DNA of 64,000 bases from Hyphomonas johnsonii MHS-2 (GTDB taxonomy: Bacteria > Pseudomonadota > Alphaproteobacteria > Caulobacterales > Hyphomonadaceae), in the NCBI RefSeq assembly GCF_000685275.1, contig NZ_ARYK01000012.1:1-64000 (forward strand), given 5' to 3'. The notes beneath the pieces are model-generated. The model was not told the origin of the DNA and searched no databases. It was given only the letters and a program-made list of their open reading frames with translations. Both the position numbers and the translations under genes were made by a program. Below, piece by piece: positions 28,502 to 36,852 of this stretch (the stretch's first letter is position 1; each line of letters begins with the position of its first letter).

Positions 28502-30952
28502 TTATGTCCTGCGGGCGAAGGCGGTTCGAATCGCCTGCAGACGCCGGCCATTCCGCAGCATATCGATGACGTGCTCCAAGCGGGTTTTACCGTATCGCTC
28601 GACAAGGCGCCGGTAACCCTCGGCAGAGTGGATGCGTCGGCGGCTTGAACCAAAGCTGCGCGATTTTGCGTGAAACACGTAAGCGTCGGTAGCGACAACT
28701 GATTGAAAACCAAGATCGGCGGCGCGCAAACAATAGTCCGTCTCTTCGCCGTAACCGTGCGGAAAAGCCGTTTCGTCCAGAATTCCTGTTGTTTGAAGGC
28801 ATTTTCGGCTGATCGCCATACAAAATCCGTTCAGTGCCGGTACGAAGATGTGGGGATCAGCGACCAGATCCGCGCAGCGACGCGCCATGTCTTCGTGTGT
28901 CAGTCCCGGCGGCAGATCATTGATCGCGTAGTCACCCGTTGGGTCGACCTGATCTGGCACGGATTGCCAAGACGCGGCATTCGACAGTGGGCCGGCGAGG
29001 CCGGAGTCAACATCGCGCTCTGCCGCTGCGATCATTGCCCGGATGGCACCTTGGGAAACGACGGCATCGCTGTTGAGCAGAACGGTGTAGTCCGCAGTAG
29101 AGGCCCGCAGACCTGTGTTTGCAGCAATCGTGTAGCCAAGGGTAGTGTCGTGGCGGATTACAATATCATTACGATTCGCATCCGCATGGGCTGCAATGAT
29201 CGAAGCAGCGGCCGGGTCGGATCCGTCGTCCACCAGGATCAGCCGGGTCAGGGAATCTCGCGTACGGTCCAATGCGTTCAGGCAGTTTGCTACATCGTCC
29301 GGTGCGTTGTGGACGCAGACGACGATGTCCACGCTTCGTTCCCGGGCGCGATCGCGGGCGTCTGAAAGCGATCGATCATGGACGAGGTCGCTAAAGGCCG
29401 GCGGGAGCGTCATGCGCTGCAAGAGTTCGAGGTCTGCGTGGTTGGCGCCGCCATGCGAAATGTACGCGAAGGCCGGATTCGAGCGAACGGAGCCGCCAGC
29501 CTCGAATAGCCATTCAGATGTCGCGCCGGCCTTCCAGCGGGCGTAGTCAAATGACAATTGGTCCCTGCGGCTTCCATGTTCGATTTCAGACCGCCAGATG
29601 TCCAGAGTTGCTTGAGTTTCTGGCCGCCTGAGATCCATGACCATGAAATTCGTCTCGGCAAGCCCTTCGTCACCCAGAAATCCCTCGATCACATAACGCC
29701 CCACCTGCTTTGCAACAGTATCGGACGTGTCTAGGCCATAGTCGGCAATGGCCCGAGCCTCTTCCATGAAGGTGGACCTGATGGGATGAGCGACCAGACC
29801 GAACGAGGCATTTGCAGCCACGACCTGATCGACATAACGGGCAATGTCACCTGTCACGGCGATGTTGCCATCGATCCAGACTGCGATATCGGCGTCCGGC
29901 AAAAGTCTCTGTGGTGAGGTCTTGTGGAGGCGGGCGCACCGTACAGGATCAGTCAGGGGAAAGACGAGCGGCGCAAGATGCCAGAATCCGGCCCGCCCTG
30001 TTGGCTGGTCAGTGAAGAAATGATAACTGGCGCGGTCGATCAGGGACTCATGAGGTAGCGGAACATCGTAGCCGCCGGTGGCGCAAGTGTAGATTGCGAT
30101 GTTCAAGTCAGCGGCATTATGCACGCGGCACGCGAAAGGCGCAATTTGCGCCACGTCGGTCCATCCAACGTGACGAGGTGAATGATACATTTGCGCACCC
30201 GTCCACGATGTCGACAGGGTGTGGGGCTTTTCGGACCGGATCTGTAACGAATGAAAGCCCGCATCTTCGACGAGAATGGGAAGTGCGCGCTCGACCGTGT
30301 GCGCAAACTGTCCGTCAACTGAGTCATTGCCCGCCTCAAAATCCGATGGTGCGATGCCTGCCTTCAGAAGTCCACGGAGGGCGACGGGGCGAACAAGGAA
30401 GAAGGAACCGGCCGGGAACGGCTTCAGTCGCATCACTGTGTGATCAATGCCCAGGCGGTCAAACAAGGTCTTGGCGGAACGCCGGTTCGATCCCCAGACA
30501 ATCTGTCCGCCAACTGAGGCATGGTAGACTGGAAAGACGAGGCCAAGAGATGGATCCTTGGCGAACAACGACAAGACCTGATCGAAATGTTCGCGTGAAT
30601 GAAGCAGGTGATGGAACAATTGCGTCGCCCAGTCGCGCTTGTCAGGCGAGTGCAAGCTCTTTTTGCTATGAACGTGCAGGACGAGGTCGAAATCCAGGAG
30701 CGCTTCGGCAAAGACAGTGAGCATGGGCGCAAGGTCGCGTCCACGATTTGGAGTGGCCGTGGCGGTAACCGACTCCACAAATGGAAGAGCGCCCAGCTGC
30801 TTTTTCATGCGGATTGCGATGTCGAGATCAGGCGCGCTGACAAAAAGGCAGAATGGAACGTGGATGGAACGCAGATAGTATTCGATGGTCGACGCGAGAT
30901 CGTCGTAAAAGACGTGAACGTGAACGGCGAGACGTCCTTCCCACTTCGGCAA
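28502..30952 (-). CDS. RgpF-like + DUF616-like + GT2 glycosyltransferase (likely the 3' part of a frameshifted gene)
   Basis: An 816-residue protein with three parts. Residues ~1-250 resemble the rhamnan synthesis protein F family (AVHVHVFYDDL, VTATATPNRGRDLAPML, LVLHVHSKKSLH, WGSNRR, FPAGSFFLVR). Residues ~285-500 resemble DUF616, a glycosyltransferase-like domain (YHFFTDQ, CARLHKTSPQRLLPDADIAV, WIDGNI). Residues ~545-780 are GT2 (VDIVVCVHNAPDDV, LILVDDGSDP, VLLNSDA, GYGEETDYCLRAAD). The only start is a TTG at 30952 with a weak GGAG. The same frame stays open upstream and encodes a plausible continuation, VVLPNSAPETLPKWEG, which joins in sense to the neighbouring repeat protein after a one-base shift. 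I therefore suspect a split gene. Likely role: adding rhamnose or related residues to the glycan. Confidence 0.85.
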   Translation of the reverse strand: MPKWEGRLAVHVHVFYDDLASTIEYYLRSIHVPFCLFVSAPDLDIAIRMKKQLGALPFVESVTATATPNRGRDLAPMLTVFAEALLDFDLVLHVHSKKSLHSPDKRDWATQLFHHLLHSREHFDQVLSLFAKDPSLGLVFPVYHASVGGQIVWGSNRRSAKTLFDRLGIDHTVMRLKPFPAGSFFLVRPVALRGLLKAGIAPSDFEAGNDSVDGQFAHTVERALPILVEDAGFHSLQIRSEKPHTLSTSWTGAQMYHSPRHVGWTDVAQIAPFACRVHNAADLNIAIYTCATGGYDVPLPHESLIDRASYHFFTDQPTGRAGFWHLAPLVFPLTDPVRCARLHKTSPQRLLPDADIAVWIDGNIAVTGDIARYVDQVVAANASFGLVAHPIRSTFMEEARAIADYGLDTSDTVAKQVGRYVIEGFLGDEGLAETNFMVMDLRRPETQATLDIWRSEIEHGSRRDQLSFDYARWKAGATSEWLFEAGGSVRSNPAFAYISHGGANHADLELLQRMTLPPAFSDLVHDRSLSDARDRARERSVDIVVCVHNAPDDVANCLNALDRTRDSLTRLILVDDGSDPAAASIIAAHADANRNDIVIRHDTTLGYTIAANTGLRASTADYTVLLNSDAVVSQGAIRAMIAAAERDVDSGLAGPLSNAASWQSVPDQVDPTGDYAINDLPPGLTHEDMARRCADLVADPHIFVPALNGFCMAISRKCLQTTGILDETAFPHGYGEETDYCLRAADLGFQSVVATDAYVFHAKSRSFGSSRRRIHSAEGYRRLVERYGKTRLEHVIDMLRNGRRLQAIRTAFARRT

Positions 30953-30964
30953 GGTCTCCGGCGC

Positions 30965-30995
30965 ACTGTTAGGTAGGACTACGGCCGGCCCGTAT
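30965..30995 (-). other. Probable -1 frameshift joining the repeat protein to the RgpF-like protein
   Basis: The frame of the upstream gene ends here with codons for AAHTGRP and then TAG at 30981-30979. In the frame of the downstream gene the same region reads VVLPNSAPETLPKWEG directly before AVHVHVFYDD. One extra base near GGCCGGCCG would give a continuous protein of about 1080 residues. There is no classical slippery heptamer of A/T type and no obvious pseudoknot, so a mutation or a base-calling error in a GC-rich run is more likely than programmed shifting. Confidence 0.6.
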
Positions 30996-31746
30996 GTGCG
31001 GCAGAGTACTCCCCGTAGCGCTCATATGCGCCAATCCAGTTTTCCGGTTCGTCAGGATCATCGGGCAATTCAGCCGCGTGCAGGTTTAACCAATCCAGCG
31101 GTGAAGGGGGGCAAGGGCGTCGGCCCTCGTCCGCTCCTGCGGTGATGTAGTGGGCGAGCGGATTGGCGCCGGAATCTGCGACGTCGGGATTTTGTTCGAG
31201 ATACCAGTCGCAATCGAAATCCGGTGAAGGATTAAGTCCTTCAAACGCGCCCGCTCTCGCAAAGTGGAGCAGATAATTTTCCGGCCCCGCCGCGATCGCA
31301 GGATTGGCGCCAAGGTACCAGGACGTGTTAAACAGCGGACATGGATTGAAATCCGGATCAACGGGTGCCGCCAAGAAATGCAGAAGTGCGTTCGTTCCCG
31401 GTTCGCACGCTTCGGGATGGCGCCTGATATAAGCCTTGGCATCAAACAGCGGGGAAGGCGACGCGCCTTCCTGCGCGCCAATAGACAGATAGTGATGTAG
31501 GGGTGGAATCGCTTGGCTGGCTAGTTCCGGGAACTGACGGCCGTACCAAGCAGGATCGAAGAGGGGGAAAGGTTCGCGACCTTCCTTCCAGCCGGTCTCC
31601 ATGTAGTGGGTGAAGGGGTCGACACCGGCTTTGCCAATGTCAGCGTAGCGCAAACGGTACCAGTTGGCGTCAAACAAAGCCTTGAGCGCCGCGCGATCCT
31701 GTGAGGCCTCACGCTTGAGATACTTAAGGATGTCCATCTTGACCAT
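30979..31746 (-). CDS. Protein of five ~34-residue repeats (probable N-terminal part of the split RgpF-like gene)
   Basis: A 255-residue protein made almost only of imperfect repeats with the pattern (L/P)FD-x2-WY-x4-P-(D/E)-x-A-x2-G-x-NPL-x-HY-x3-G-x2-EGR-x-P. The clearest unit is CDWYLEQNPDVADSGANPL. The same unit occurs four times in the giant protein (residues ~630-815). These repeats are often found fused to the N-termini of bacterial glycosyltransferases, and their function is unknown. The C-terminal ENWIGAYERYGEYSAAH runs directly into the RgpF-like reading frame after a one-base shift. The start ATG at 31746 has GGAA upstream; an ATG at 31737 is possible. There is no signal peptide. 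Confidence 0.75.
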   Translation of the reverse strand: MVKMDILKYLKREASQDRAALKALFDANWYRLRYADIGKAGVDPFTHYMETGWKEGREPFPLFDPAWYGRQFPELASQAIPPLHHYLSIGAQEGASPSPLFDAKAYIRRHPEACEPGTNALLHFLAAPVDPDFNPCPLFNTSWYLGANPAIAAGPENYLLHFARAGAFEGLNPSPDFDCDWYLEQNPDVADSGANPLAHYITAGADEGRRPCPPSPLDWLNLHAAELPDDPDEPENWIGAYERYGEYSAAHTGRP

Positions 31747-31812
31747 TGATTCCGTTATTTTTTGCGCCCGACCAAGTGCCAGCGCTGGCTCATGCCCAAG
31801 GGGCGCTTCCGA

Positions 31813-32925
31813 TCAAAAATCCGACGCCACCAAGCCATTCCTTGCGAGGAATGCCTTGTAGTTCAACTTGTTAGTCTCTCTCTTTGAATAGTAACTACCA
31901 AAGTCGGCGTTCTCAACGAAACCCTTCATCTTGCGGGGCGTAAGCTGGATTCCGCGCGCAGCGGACGAGGGAATGGCAGCAAATTCGCATATTTCACGAG
32001 TGCGGCTGTCATGATGCAACATGTAGGCGGGTACGCCCGAGTTCAGGGCCATGATCGTGCCGTGGAGGCGGGTTCCGAAGACGTAGTCATAAGAATCAAG
32101 CGCGCGCGCCCAAGTATCGACATCGAAGAAGGTGCGTCCCTGTTCACGTATATAGGCCTTGAGTGTGGGCCAGTCCGGCGCATCGTAAATCTGCTTCAAT
32201 AACGCCTTCAGACCCGCGTCGAATGCAGGCTTTTCGGTAGCTTGTACGAGCAGGCTCATCTCTTCGGGCTCGGATTGAATAAGGATGTCCATCCCTTCCT
32301 GGAACGCGATCCGGAACAACTGTCTGTGTATGGATTCCTCGTTCGCGAAAGGCTCGTAGGTGGCCGAATAGCGGGTGGAGTGAATCAGGCCTTTGCTTTG
32401 CCTGACCTTGACGGGGCCGGGCGGAAAAAAGGGGCGAAAATCATGGTACAACGACGGACAGCCCGTCACCGTTGTGTTCTGGACACCCAAGCTCGACAGT
32501 ATTTCCTGTGTGTACTGCCCCCTGACAGAGATAGACTCAGATCGTTCGGATATGGCTTTAACAAAGCGCTGTGTTCCTTCCGGGATCGCGACCGCTCCGG
32601 AATAGCTGTCATCTTGCGCGCCAATGCCGATCAGAATCGTGGGAATGGTCAGCTGCTCGAACAAGTCCGCCAGAGTCGAAAAATCAACAAACGGGCTCAG
32701 CCAGTTGGCAGCTGGTATGACGAGGGCATCGAGGGTTTCGTTCAGGAGTTCCGGCGAAAAAGTGAAGCTTACTCTTTCTTTGTTTCCTCCGATCTGATTC
32801 CATACGGCGTTCGTGAACAACAGGTTGCCGGTATTCTTGCCGATCATCTGGTAAAGTGTCGTGAATGGGCGTTTCCGGGCCACAGGCACTTTCTGAACAA
32901 TGGAGAGGATACCATAGCGTGTCAT
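31813..32925 (-). CDS. Polysaccharide pyruvyl transferase family protein
   Basis: Probably transfers a pyruvyl ketal from phosphoenolpyruvate to a sugar of the glycan, adding negative charge. The protein has 370 residues from the ATG at 32925 (MTRYGILSIVQKVP); a longer in-frame start at 32970 lacks support. Family features are NTGNLLFTNAVWNQIGG near residue 35, ILIGIGAQDD, SISVRGQYTQEILSSLG, VTGCPSLYHDF and, near the C-terminus, the diagnostic GTRLHGTIMALNSGVPA. It is the first gene of the minus-strand operon running to 18538, and is divergent from the methyltransferase at 33104 across a 178-base gap that should hold both promoters. Confidence 0.88.
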   Translation of the reverse strand: MTRYGILSIVQKVPVARKRPFTTLYQMIGKNTGNLLFTNAVWNQIGGNKERVSFTFSPELLNETLDALVIPAANWLSPFVDFSTLADLFEQLTIPTILIGIGAQDDSYSGAVAIPEGTQRFVKAISERSESISVRGQYTQEILSSLGVQNTTVTGCPSLYHDFRPFFPPGPVKVRQSKGLIHSTRYSATYEPFANEESIHRQLFRIAFQEGMDILIQSEPEEMSLLVQATEKPAFDAGLKALLKQIYDAPDWPTLKAYIREQGRTFFDVDTWARALDSYDYVFGTRLHGTIMALNSGVPAYMLHHDSRTREICEFAAIPSSAARGIQLTPRKMKGFVENADFGSYYSKRETNKLNYKAFLARNGLVASDF

Positions 32926-33103
32926 ACAATTCTCGACTCTATCTTGATTGGACGTCAGGGTCGGCCACAACAGGGTTCAACGACCCGCATCGTACCTTGT
33001 CACAAGAGGCCATGTGGCAGATTTATGCAGCTTTGACCGACATTCCGGATCGTTGTCTGCTACTTGCAACGAACCCTTCCGCTGCACAAGCCTGAACGCC
33101 TTC

Positions 33104-33829
33104 ATGTCAAAACCGATCAATTTCGAACTGCCAGGCTATTGCGACATTTGTGAAAAGGACGTGGTTTTCCGAGCCAGATTTAGCTGGTTCAGGGATCATC
33201 TACTTTGTCCCAGTTGCGAATCAGTCCCGCGAGAACGAGCTTTGATGCAGGTCTTGAAGCAGCACGTGCCAAACTATCGGTCTCGCAGGGTACACGAGTC
33301 TTCTCCGTGTGGCCGGGGTGTTTCAAAGCGCCTGAAACGTGAGTGCCGCAAGTATACCTACTCGCACTTCTTTCCTGATGTCTCCGGTGGGGAGATTCAT
33401 CCGGAGCGTGGGGAACGGTCTGAAAATCTTGAGAAGCTCAGCTTTCGGGATGAGCTGTTTGACCTGTTCATCACGCAGGATGTCATGGAGCACGTGCTCG
33501 ATCCGGCAGCGGCGTTTCGTGAAATCGCCCGCGTCCTGAAGCCGGGAGGGGCCCACATCTTTACCGTCCCACTGGTGAAAAAGGCCGCAAAATCTGAAAG
33601 GCGTGCCGAGCGTGCACCGGATGGCACAGTGATGCCCCTGGCCGAGGTACAGTTCCATGGCAACCCGATCGACGAACAGGGATCTCTAGTGACCATGGAC
33701 TGGGGATACGATATTGCCGAGTTCATTGATGACAGTTGCGGAATGTCCAGCCAGATCATCATGATTGACGACATGAAAAGGGGAATCCGCGCGGAGTATA
33801 TCGACGTAATCCTGAGCCGCAAAAGATGA
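33104..33829 (+). CDS. SAM-dependent methyltransferase with N-terminal zinc-ribbon-like cysteines
   Basis: A 241-residue protein. The N-terminal part has two Cys pairs (CDIC and CPSC, residues ~13-38), probably binding zinc. The methyltransferase part shows FDLFITQDVMEHVLDP and VLKPGGAHIFTVP, whereas motif I (VHESSPCGRGVSKRL) is degenerate. The same layout is seen in the protein at 18538-19311, so these are two members of one family at the two ends of the operon. I placed the start at the ATG at 33104 (MSKPINFELPGYC), because the in-frame sequence further upstream is unlike any coding sequence and lies in the divergent promoter region. Confidence 0.82.
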   Translation: MSKPINFELPGYCDICEKDVVFRARFSWFRDHLLCPSCESVPRERALMQVLKQHVPNYRSRRVHESSPCGRGVSKRLKRECRKYTYSHFFPDVSGGEIHPERGERSENLEKLSFRDELFDLFITQDVMEHVLDPAAAFREIARVLKPGGAHIFTVPLVKKAAKSERRAERAPDGTVMPLAEVQFHGNPIDEQGSLVTMDWGYDIAEFIDDSCGMSSQIIMIDDMKRGIRAEYIDVILSRKR

Positions 33830-33911
33830 TCAGCGAAGGTGGTAATTCTGGCACAAGACGATAAGAGCTTTTTGCTATTATCCTTCCTGCGAGCAAGACA
33901 AGGACCCCGAT

Positions 33912-34760
33912 ATGACGTTGAAGTCATCTGTCACGACTACGACGGTTGGTACGAATCGGGTCAATTTTGATCCGCTTCTTGCAATTCGTGATGTTGTTGA
34001 CGGGTTTTCTCGTCGATCCTTGTGGATGGCGTTTGCGATCGACCAGATCCAGCAAAGGTATCGCCGCAGCCGAATCGGGTTCGCCTGGATCATCGTATCC
34101 TACCTGATTTTCGTCGGCTCCATCTCTTTGTTTTTCGGAAACTTCTCTGATTTGGCCCACCGGCACTTCACAGCTTATGTCGCGATCAACTATGCAATTT
34201 TCCAGTTCCTGATGGCCAACATTTCTGATGGTTGCGCGGTGTTCCGCTCGGCGAAAACTTGGATCAGTAGTACGCCGCTGCCACACTCCATTCATGTCTT
34301 CAAAAGTATTGCCCGTTCCCTGTTTGTATTTGTCGTTTGTTTGATTGTCGCATTTATCGTACTTTTGGTTCTTGGCCAGAAATTCAGCCCGGTTGCCTTA
34401 CTGTCGATCCCTGCGTTCATCGTGCTTTTGATCAACGCTGTCTTCATCCAGATCACCTTCGGCTACGCGGCAGCGCGCTACCGCGATGTGGATTATTTCA
34501 TGCAGTCGATCACGCGCATCCTCTTTTTCACAACACCCATTTTGTGGGTTAGGGATGAGCATATGAAGACAGGCCTTCGCCTTGCCCTTTCGGAATTCAA
34601 CCCATTCACACATGCGCTGGAGATATTCTCATCGCCGTTGCTGGGGGAACTGCCGGATCCGAAGAGTTGGATTATCATCGGCTGGTTGACTATCGCCAAC
34701 TGTGTCATCGCAATTTGCGTGGCCGGTGTTTCCCATCGTAGATTGGCATTTTGGTTGTAG
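33912..34760 (+). CDS. ABC-2 type polysaccharide export permease (Wzm/KpsM-like)
   Basis: Inner-membrane subunit of a polysaccharide ABC exporter, forming the channel for the completed or growing glycan. The 282-residue protein has about six hydrophobic segments. The first follows an amphipathic N-terminus containing QIQQRYRRSRIGFAWIIVSY, a motif characteristic of ABC-2 polysaccharide permeases. The last loop, LRLALSEFNPFTHALEIF, is also typical. AAGGA lies seven bases before the ATG. The ATPase gene follows after seven bases, so the two are co-translated. The window does not show KpsE- or KpsD-type partners, and a Wza-type channel is also absent here. Confidence 0.92.
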   Translation: MTLKSSVTTTTVGTNRVNFDPLLAIRDVVDGFSRRSLWMAFAIDQIQQRYRRSRIGFAWIIVSYLIFVGSISLFFGNFSDLAHRHFTAYVAINYAIFQFLMANISDGCAVFRSAKTWISSTPLPHSIHVFKSIARSLFVFVVCLIVAFIVLLVLGQKFSPVALLSIPAFIVLLINAVFIQITFGYAAARYRDVDYFMQSITRILFFTTPILWVRDEHMKTGLRLALSEFNPFTHALEIFSSPLLGELPDPKSWIIIGWLTIANCVIAICVAGVSHRRLAFWL

Positions 34761-34767
34761 GTGACAG

Positions 34768-35610
34768 ATGGCTATTCTGATGGACGAATCGACTGCGAGA
34801 ACGCCACCGGTTGACCTGGGTGGAGCGCATCAGGGTGCCGCACTGATTGCCGACAAAATCGGTATCGTGTTTCCGGCCCGAGGTCCGGTTGTGCACGAGG
34901 CAGAGATCACGGGTGACGATCGCATGGTTTGGACGAGCCGCGGGCGCCTGAAGGGAATCCGGGCGCTAGAGGACATTTCATTCTCGCTTCGGCAAGGGGA
35001 CAGGCTGGCTATCGTCGGTCGGAATGGTTCGGGCAAGACCACGCTCCTTCAGGTGCTTGCCGGAATTCTCTCACCTGTATCGGGTCAACTCACGACGACA
35101 GGGCGGGTCACGAGCCTGATCAATATAAATCTCGGTATTCAGCCCGAGGCGACAGGTCATCGAAACATAACCCTGCGCGGTCTGGCGGCCGGATATTCCC
35201 ACAAAGCGATCGAGGCGAAGCGCGCGGAGATAATGGAATTTTCCGAACTTGGAGAGTTTCTTGACCTGCCGCTTGAGGCCTATTCTTCTGGCATGCGCAT
35301 GCGCCTTACCTTTTCCATCGCGACGGCCTTTGAGCCAGAAATTCTCATCCTCGACGAATGGTTGAGCGCCGGAGATGTTTCCTTCAAGAAGAAAGCGACA
35401 GGTCGCATGAGGGAGTTTGTGTCGAAGGCTGGCATCCTGGTCCTGGCCTCTCACAGTCGTAAGCTGATCCAGGACAATTGCGACACGGCGATCTGGCTCG
35501 ACAACGGTCGCATTCGTGAGTTCGGCCCTGCGGAGCAAGTGGTCAATGCCTACGAGGCAGACCAGAAACAGACGAAAGACGATCCTGGAACTTTGGCTGG
35601 TGCCGCTTGA
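34768..35610 (+). CDS. ABC polysaccharide exporter ATP-binding protein (Wzt/KpsT-like)
   Basis: The ATPase partner of the permease just upstream. Walker A is GRNGSGKTTLL (about residue 85), the signature motif is YSSGMRMRLTFS, and Walker B is ILILDEWLSAGD followed by the His switch in LASHSRK. Total length is 280 residues. It ends soon after the nucleotide-binding domain, so it lacks the C-terminal carbohydrate-binding domain of long Wzt proteins and is closer to KpsT or short Wzt. An unusual ~65-residue N-terminal part precedes the beta-strand entering the ATPase fold (RALEDISFSL). It probably powers export of the glycan independently of a cap-recognition domain. Confidence 0.92.
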   Translation: MAILMDESTARTPPVDLGGAHQGAALIADKIGIVFPARGPVVHEAEITGDDRMVWTSRGRLKGIRALEDISFSLRQGDRLAIVGRNGSGKTTLLQVLAGILSPVSGQLTTTGRVTSLININLGIQPEATGHRNITLRGLAAGYSHKAIEAKRAEIMEFSELGEFLDLPLEAYSSGMRMRLTFSIATAFEPEILILDEWLSAGDVSFKKKATGRMREFVSKAGILVLASHSRKLIQDNCDTAIWLDNGRIREFGPAEQVVNAYEADQKQTKDDPGTLAGAA

Positions 35611-35754
35611 ATTGTGCTTACTGCCGCAGTGAAGTCCGCACGGCTGCGCGGAGGAACTGAATCGCCGTGGAGCCGAAGCGACACCTCTAGTTGCGCATCA
35701 TGGTCGAGTGGCGTATTCGCACCTCAGCAGGGACGAATCGAGAGTTTTGTCTAT

Positions 35755-36819
35755 ATGAAAAAGATAATCGTCACGGGCGGCGCCGGCTTTATCGGGTCGG
35801 CAGTTGTGCGCCATCTTGTTGCCAATGAAGGTGCCGACGTTCTGGTTGTCGACAAGATGACCTATGCGGCCAACCGGGCAAACCTGGCGCCGGTGGAGCA
35901 AACGGGGCGATGCCGCCTGCTGGTCGCCGACATATGCGACCAGCAACAGATGGCCGAGACGGTCGCCGAGTATCAGCCTGACAAGATCCTGCACCTGGCA
36001 GCTGAAAGCCATGTCGACCGGTCGATTTCCGGGCCACGCGATTTCATCGAGACCAATGTCATCGGGACCTACAGCATGCTGGAGGCCGCACGAGCCTACT
36101 GGGCGTCCCTGCAGGGGGAAGCGAAGGACAAGTTCAGGTTCCTGCATGTGTCGACAGACGAAGTGTATGGCTCTCTCGGCGACGACGGCCTGTTTCAGGA
36201 AACCACGCCTTATGACCCGTCTTCGCCCTATTCGGCATCAAAGGCCGCGTCTGATCATCTGGCCCATGCCTGGCACCGCACCTACGGTCTGCCCGTTGTC
36301 GTGTCGAACTGTTCGAACAATTACGGCCCTTACCATTTTCCCGAGAAGCTGATCCCGCTGGTCATCCTCAACGCGCTGGAAGGCAAGCCACTGCCCGTGT
36401 ACGGCACCGGTGCGAATGTGCGCGACTGGCTCTATGTTGACGACCATGCCCGTGCGCTGTCCCTGATCGCGGCGACAGGGCGCGTTGGACAGACGTATAA
36501 TGTCGGCGGCCGGAATGAGCGGACGAACCTTCAGGTCGTCGAGGCGATTTGCGACACGCTGGACGCCTTGCGTCCGACCGATACGCCACGACGAGACCTG
36601 ATAACGTTCGTGGCCGATCGACCCGGGCATGACCAGCGGTATGCCATCGACGCCACGAAGCTTGAAACCGAGCTTGGCTGGCAGGCCCAGGAAACATTTG
36701 AAACCGGTCTTCGAAAGACCGTGTCGTGGTATCTCGACAATCCTGACTGGTGGCAGCCACTGAGGAAATCTGTCTATTCAGGCGAACGGCTCGGCCTTGA
36801 TGCGGCCGTCAAAGCGTGA
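35755..36819 (+). CDS. rfbB: dTDP-glucose 4,6-dehydratase
   Basis: Second step of dTDP-L-rhamnose synthesis, dehydrating dTDP-glucose to the 4-keto-6-deoxy sugar. The protein has 354 residues from [15 protein letters not shown]. The NAD-binding Rossmann motif GGAGFIGS is at the N-terminus, [10 protein letters not shown] lies about residue 80, and the catalytic [11 protein letters not shown] (Tyr-x3-Lys) near residue 160. The open frame extends upstream to 35614 but without family similarity, so I chose the ATG at 35755. It begins the rfbB-rfbD-rfbA group, 144 bases after the exporter ATPase gene. Confidence 0.96.
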   Translation: MKKIIVTGGAGFIGSAVVRHLVANEGADVLVVDKMTYAANRANLAPVEQTGRCRLLVADICDQQQMAETVAEYQPDKILHLAAESHVDRSISGPRDFIETNVIGTYSMLEAARAYWASLQGEAKDKFRFLHVSTDEVYGSLGDDGLFQETTPYDPSSPYSASKAASDHLAHAWHRTYGLPVVVSNCSNNYGPYHFPEKLIPLVILNALEGKPLPVYGTGANVRDWLYVDDHARALSLIAATGRVGQTYNVGGRNERTNLQVVEAICDTLDALRPTDTPRRDLITFVADRPGHDQRYAIDATKLETELGWQAQETFETGLRKTVSWYLDNPDWWQPLRKSVYSGERLGLDAAVKA

Positions 36820-36852
36820 TCTGGCCGTCGGTCTGAACCCGGAAAACCGATC

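Noticed and set aside
30979..30995. Programmed -1 frameshifting site
   Set aside because: No slippery heptamer of the A/T type and no evident stimulatory structure is present. A mutation or base-calling error in a GC-rich run explains the shift more simply.
35614..35754. In-frame extension of rfbB upstream of the ATG at 35755
   Set aside because: It has no similarity to the dehydratase family, and the Rossmann motif begins right after the chosen ATG.
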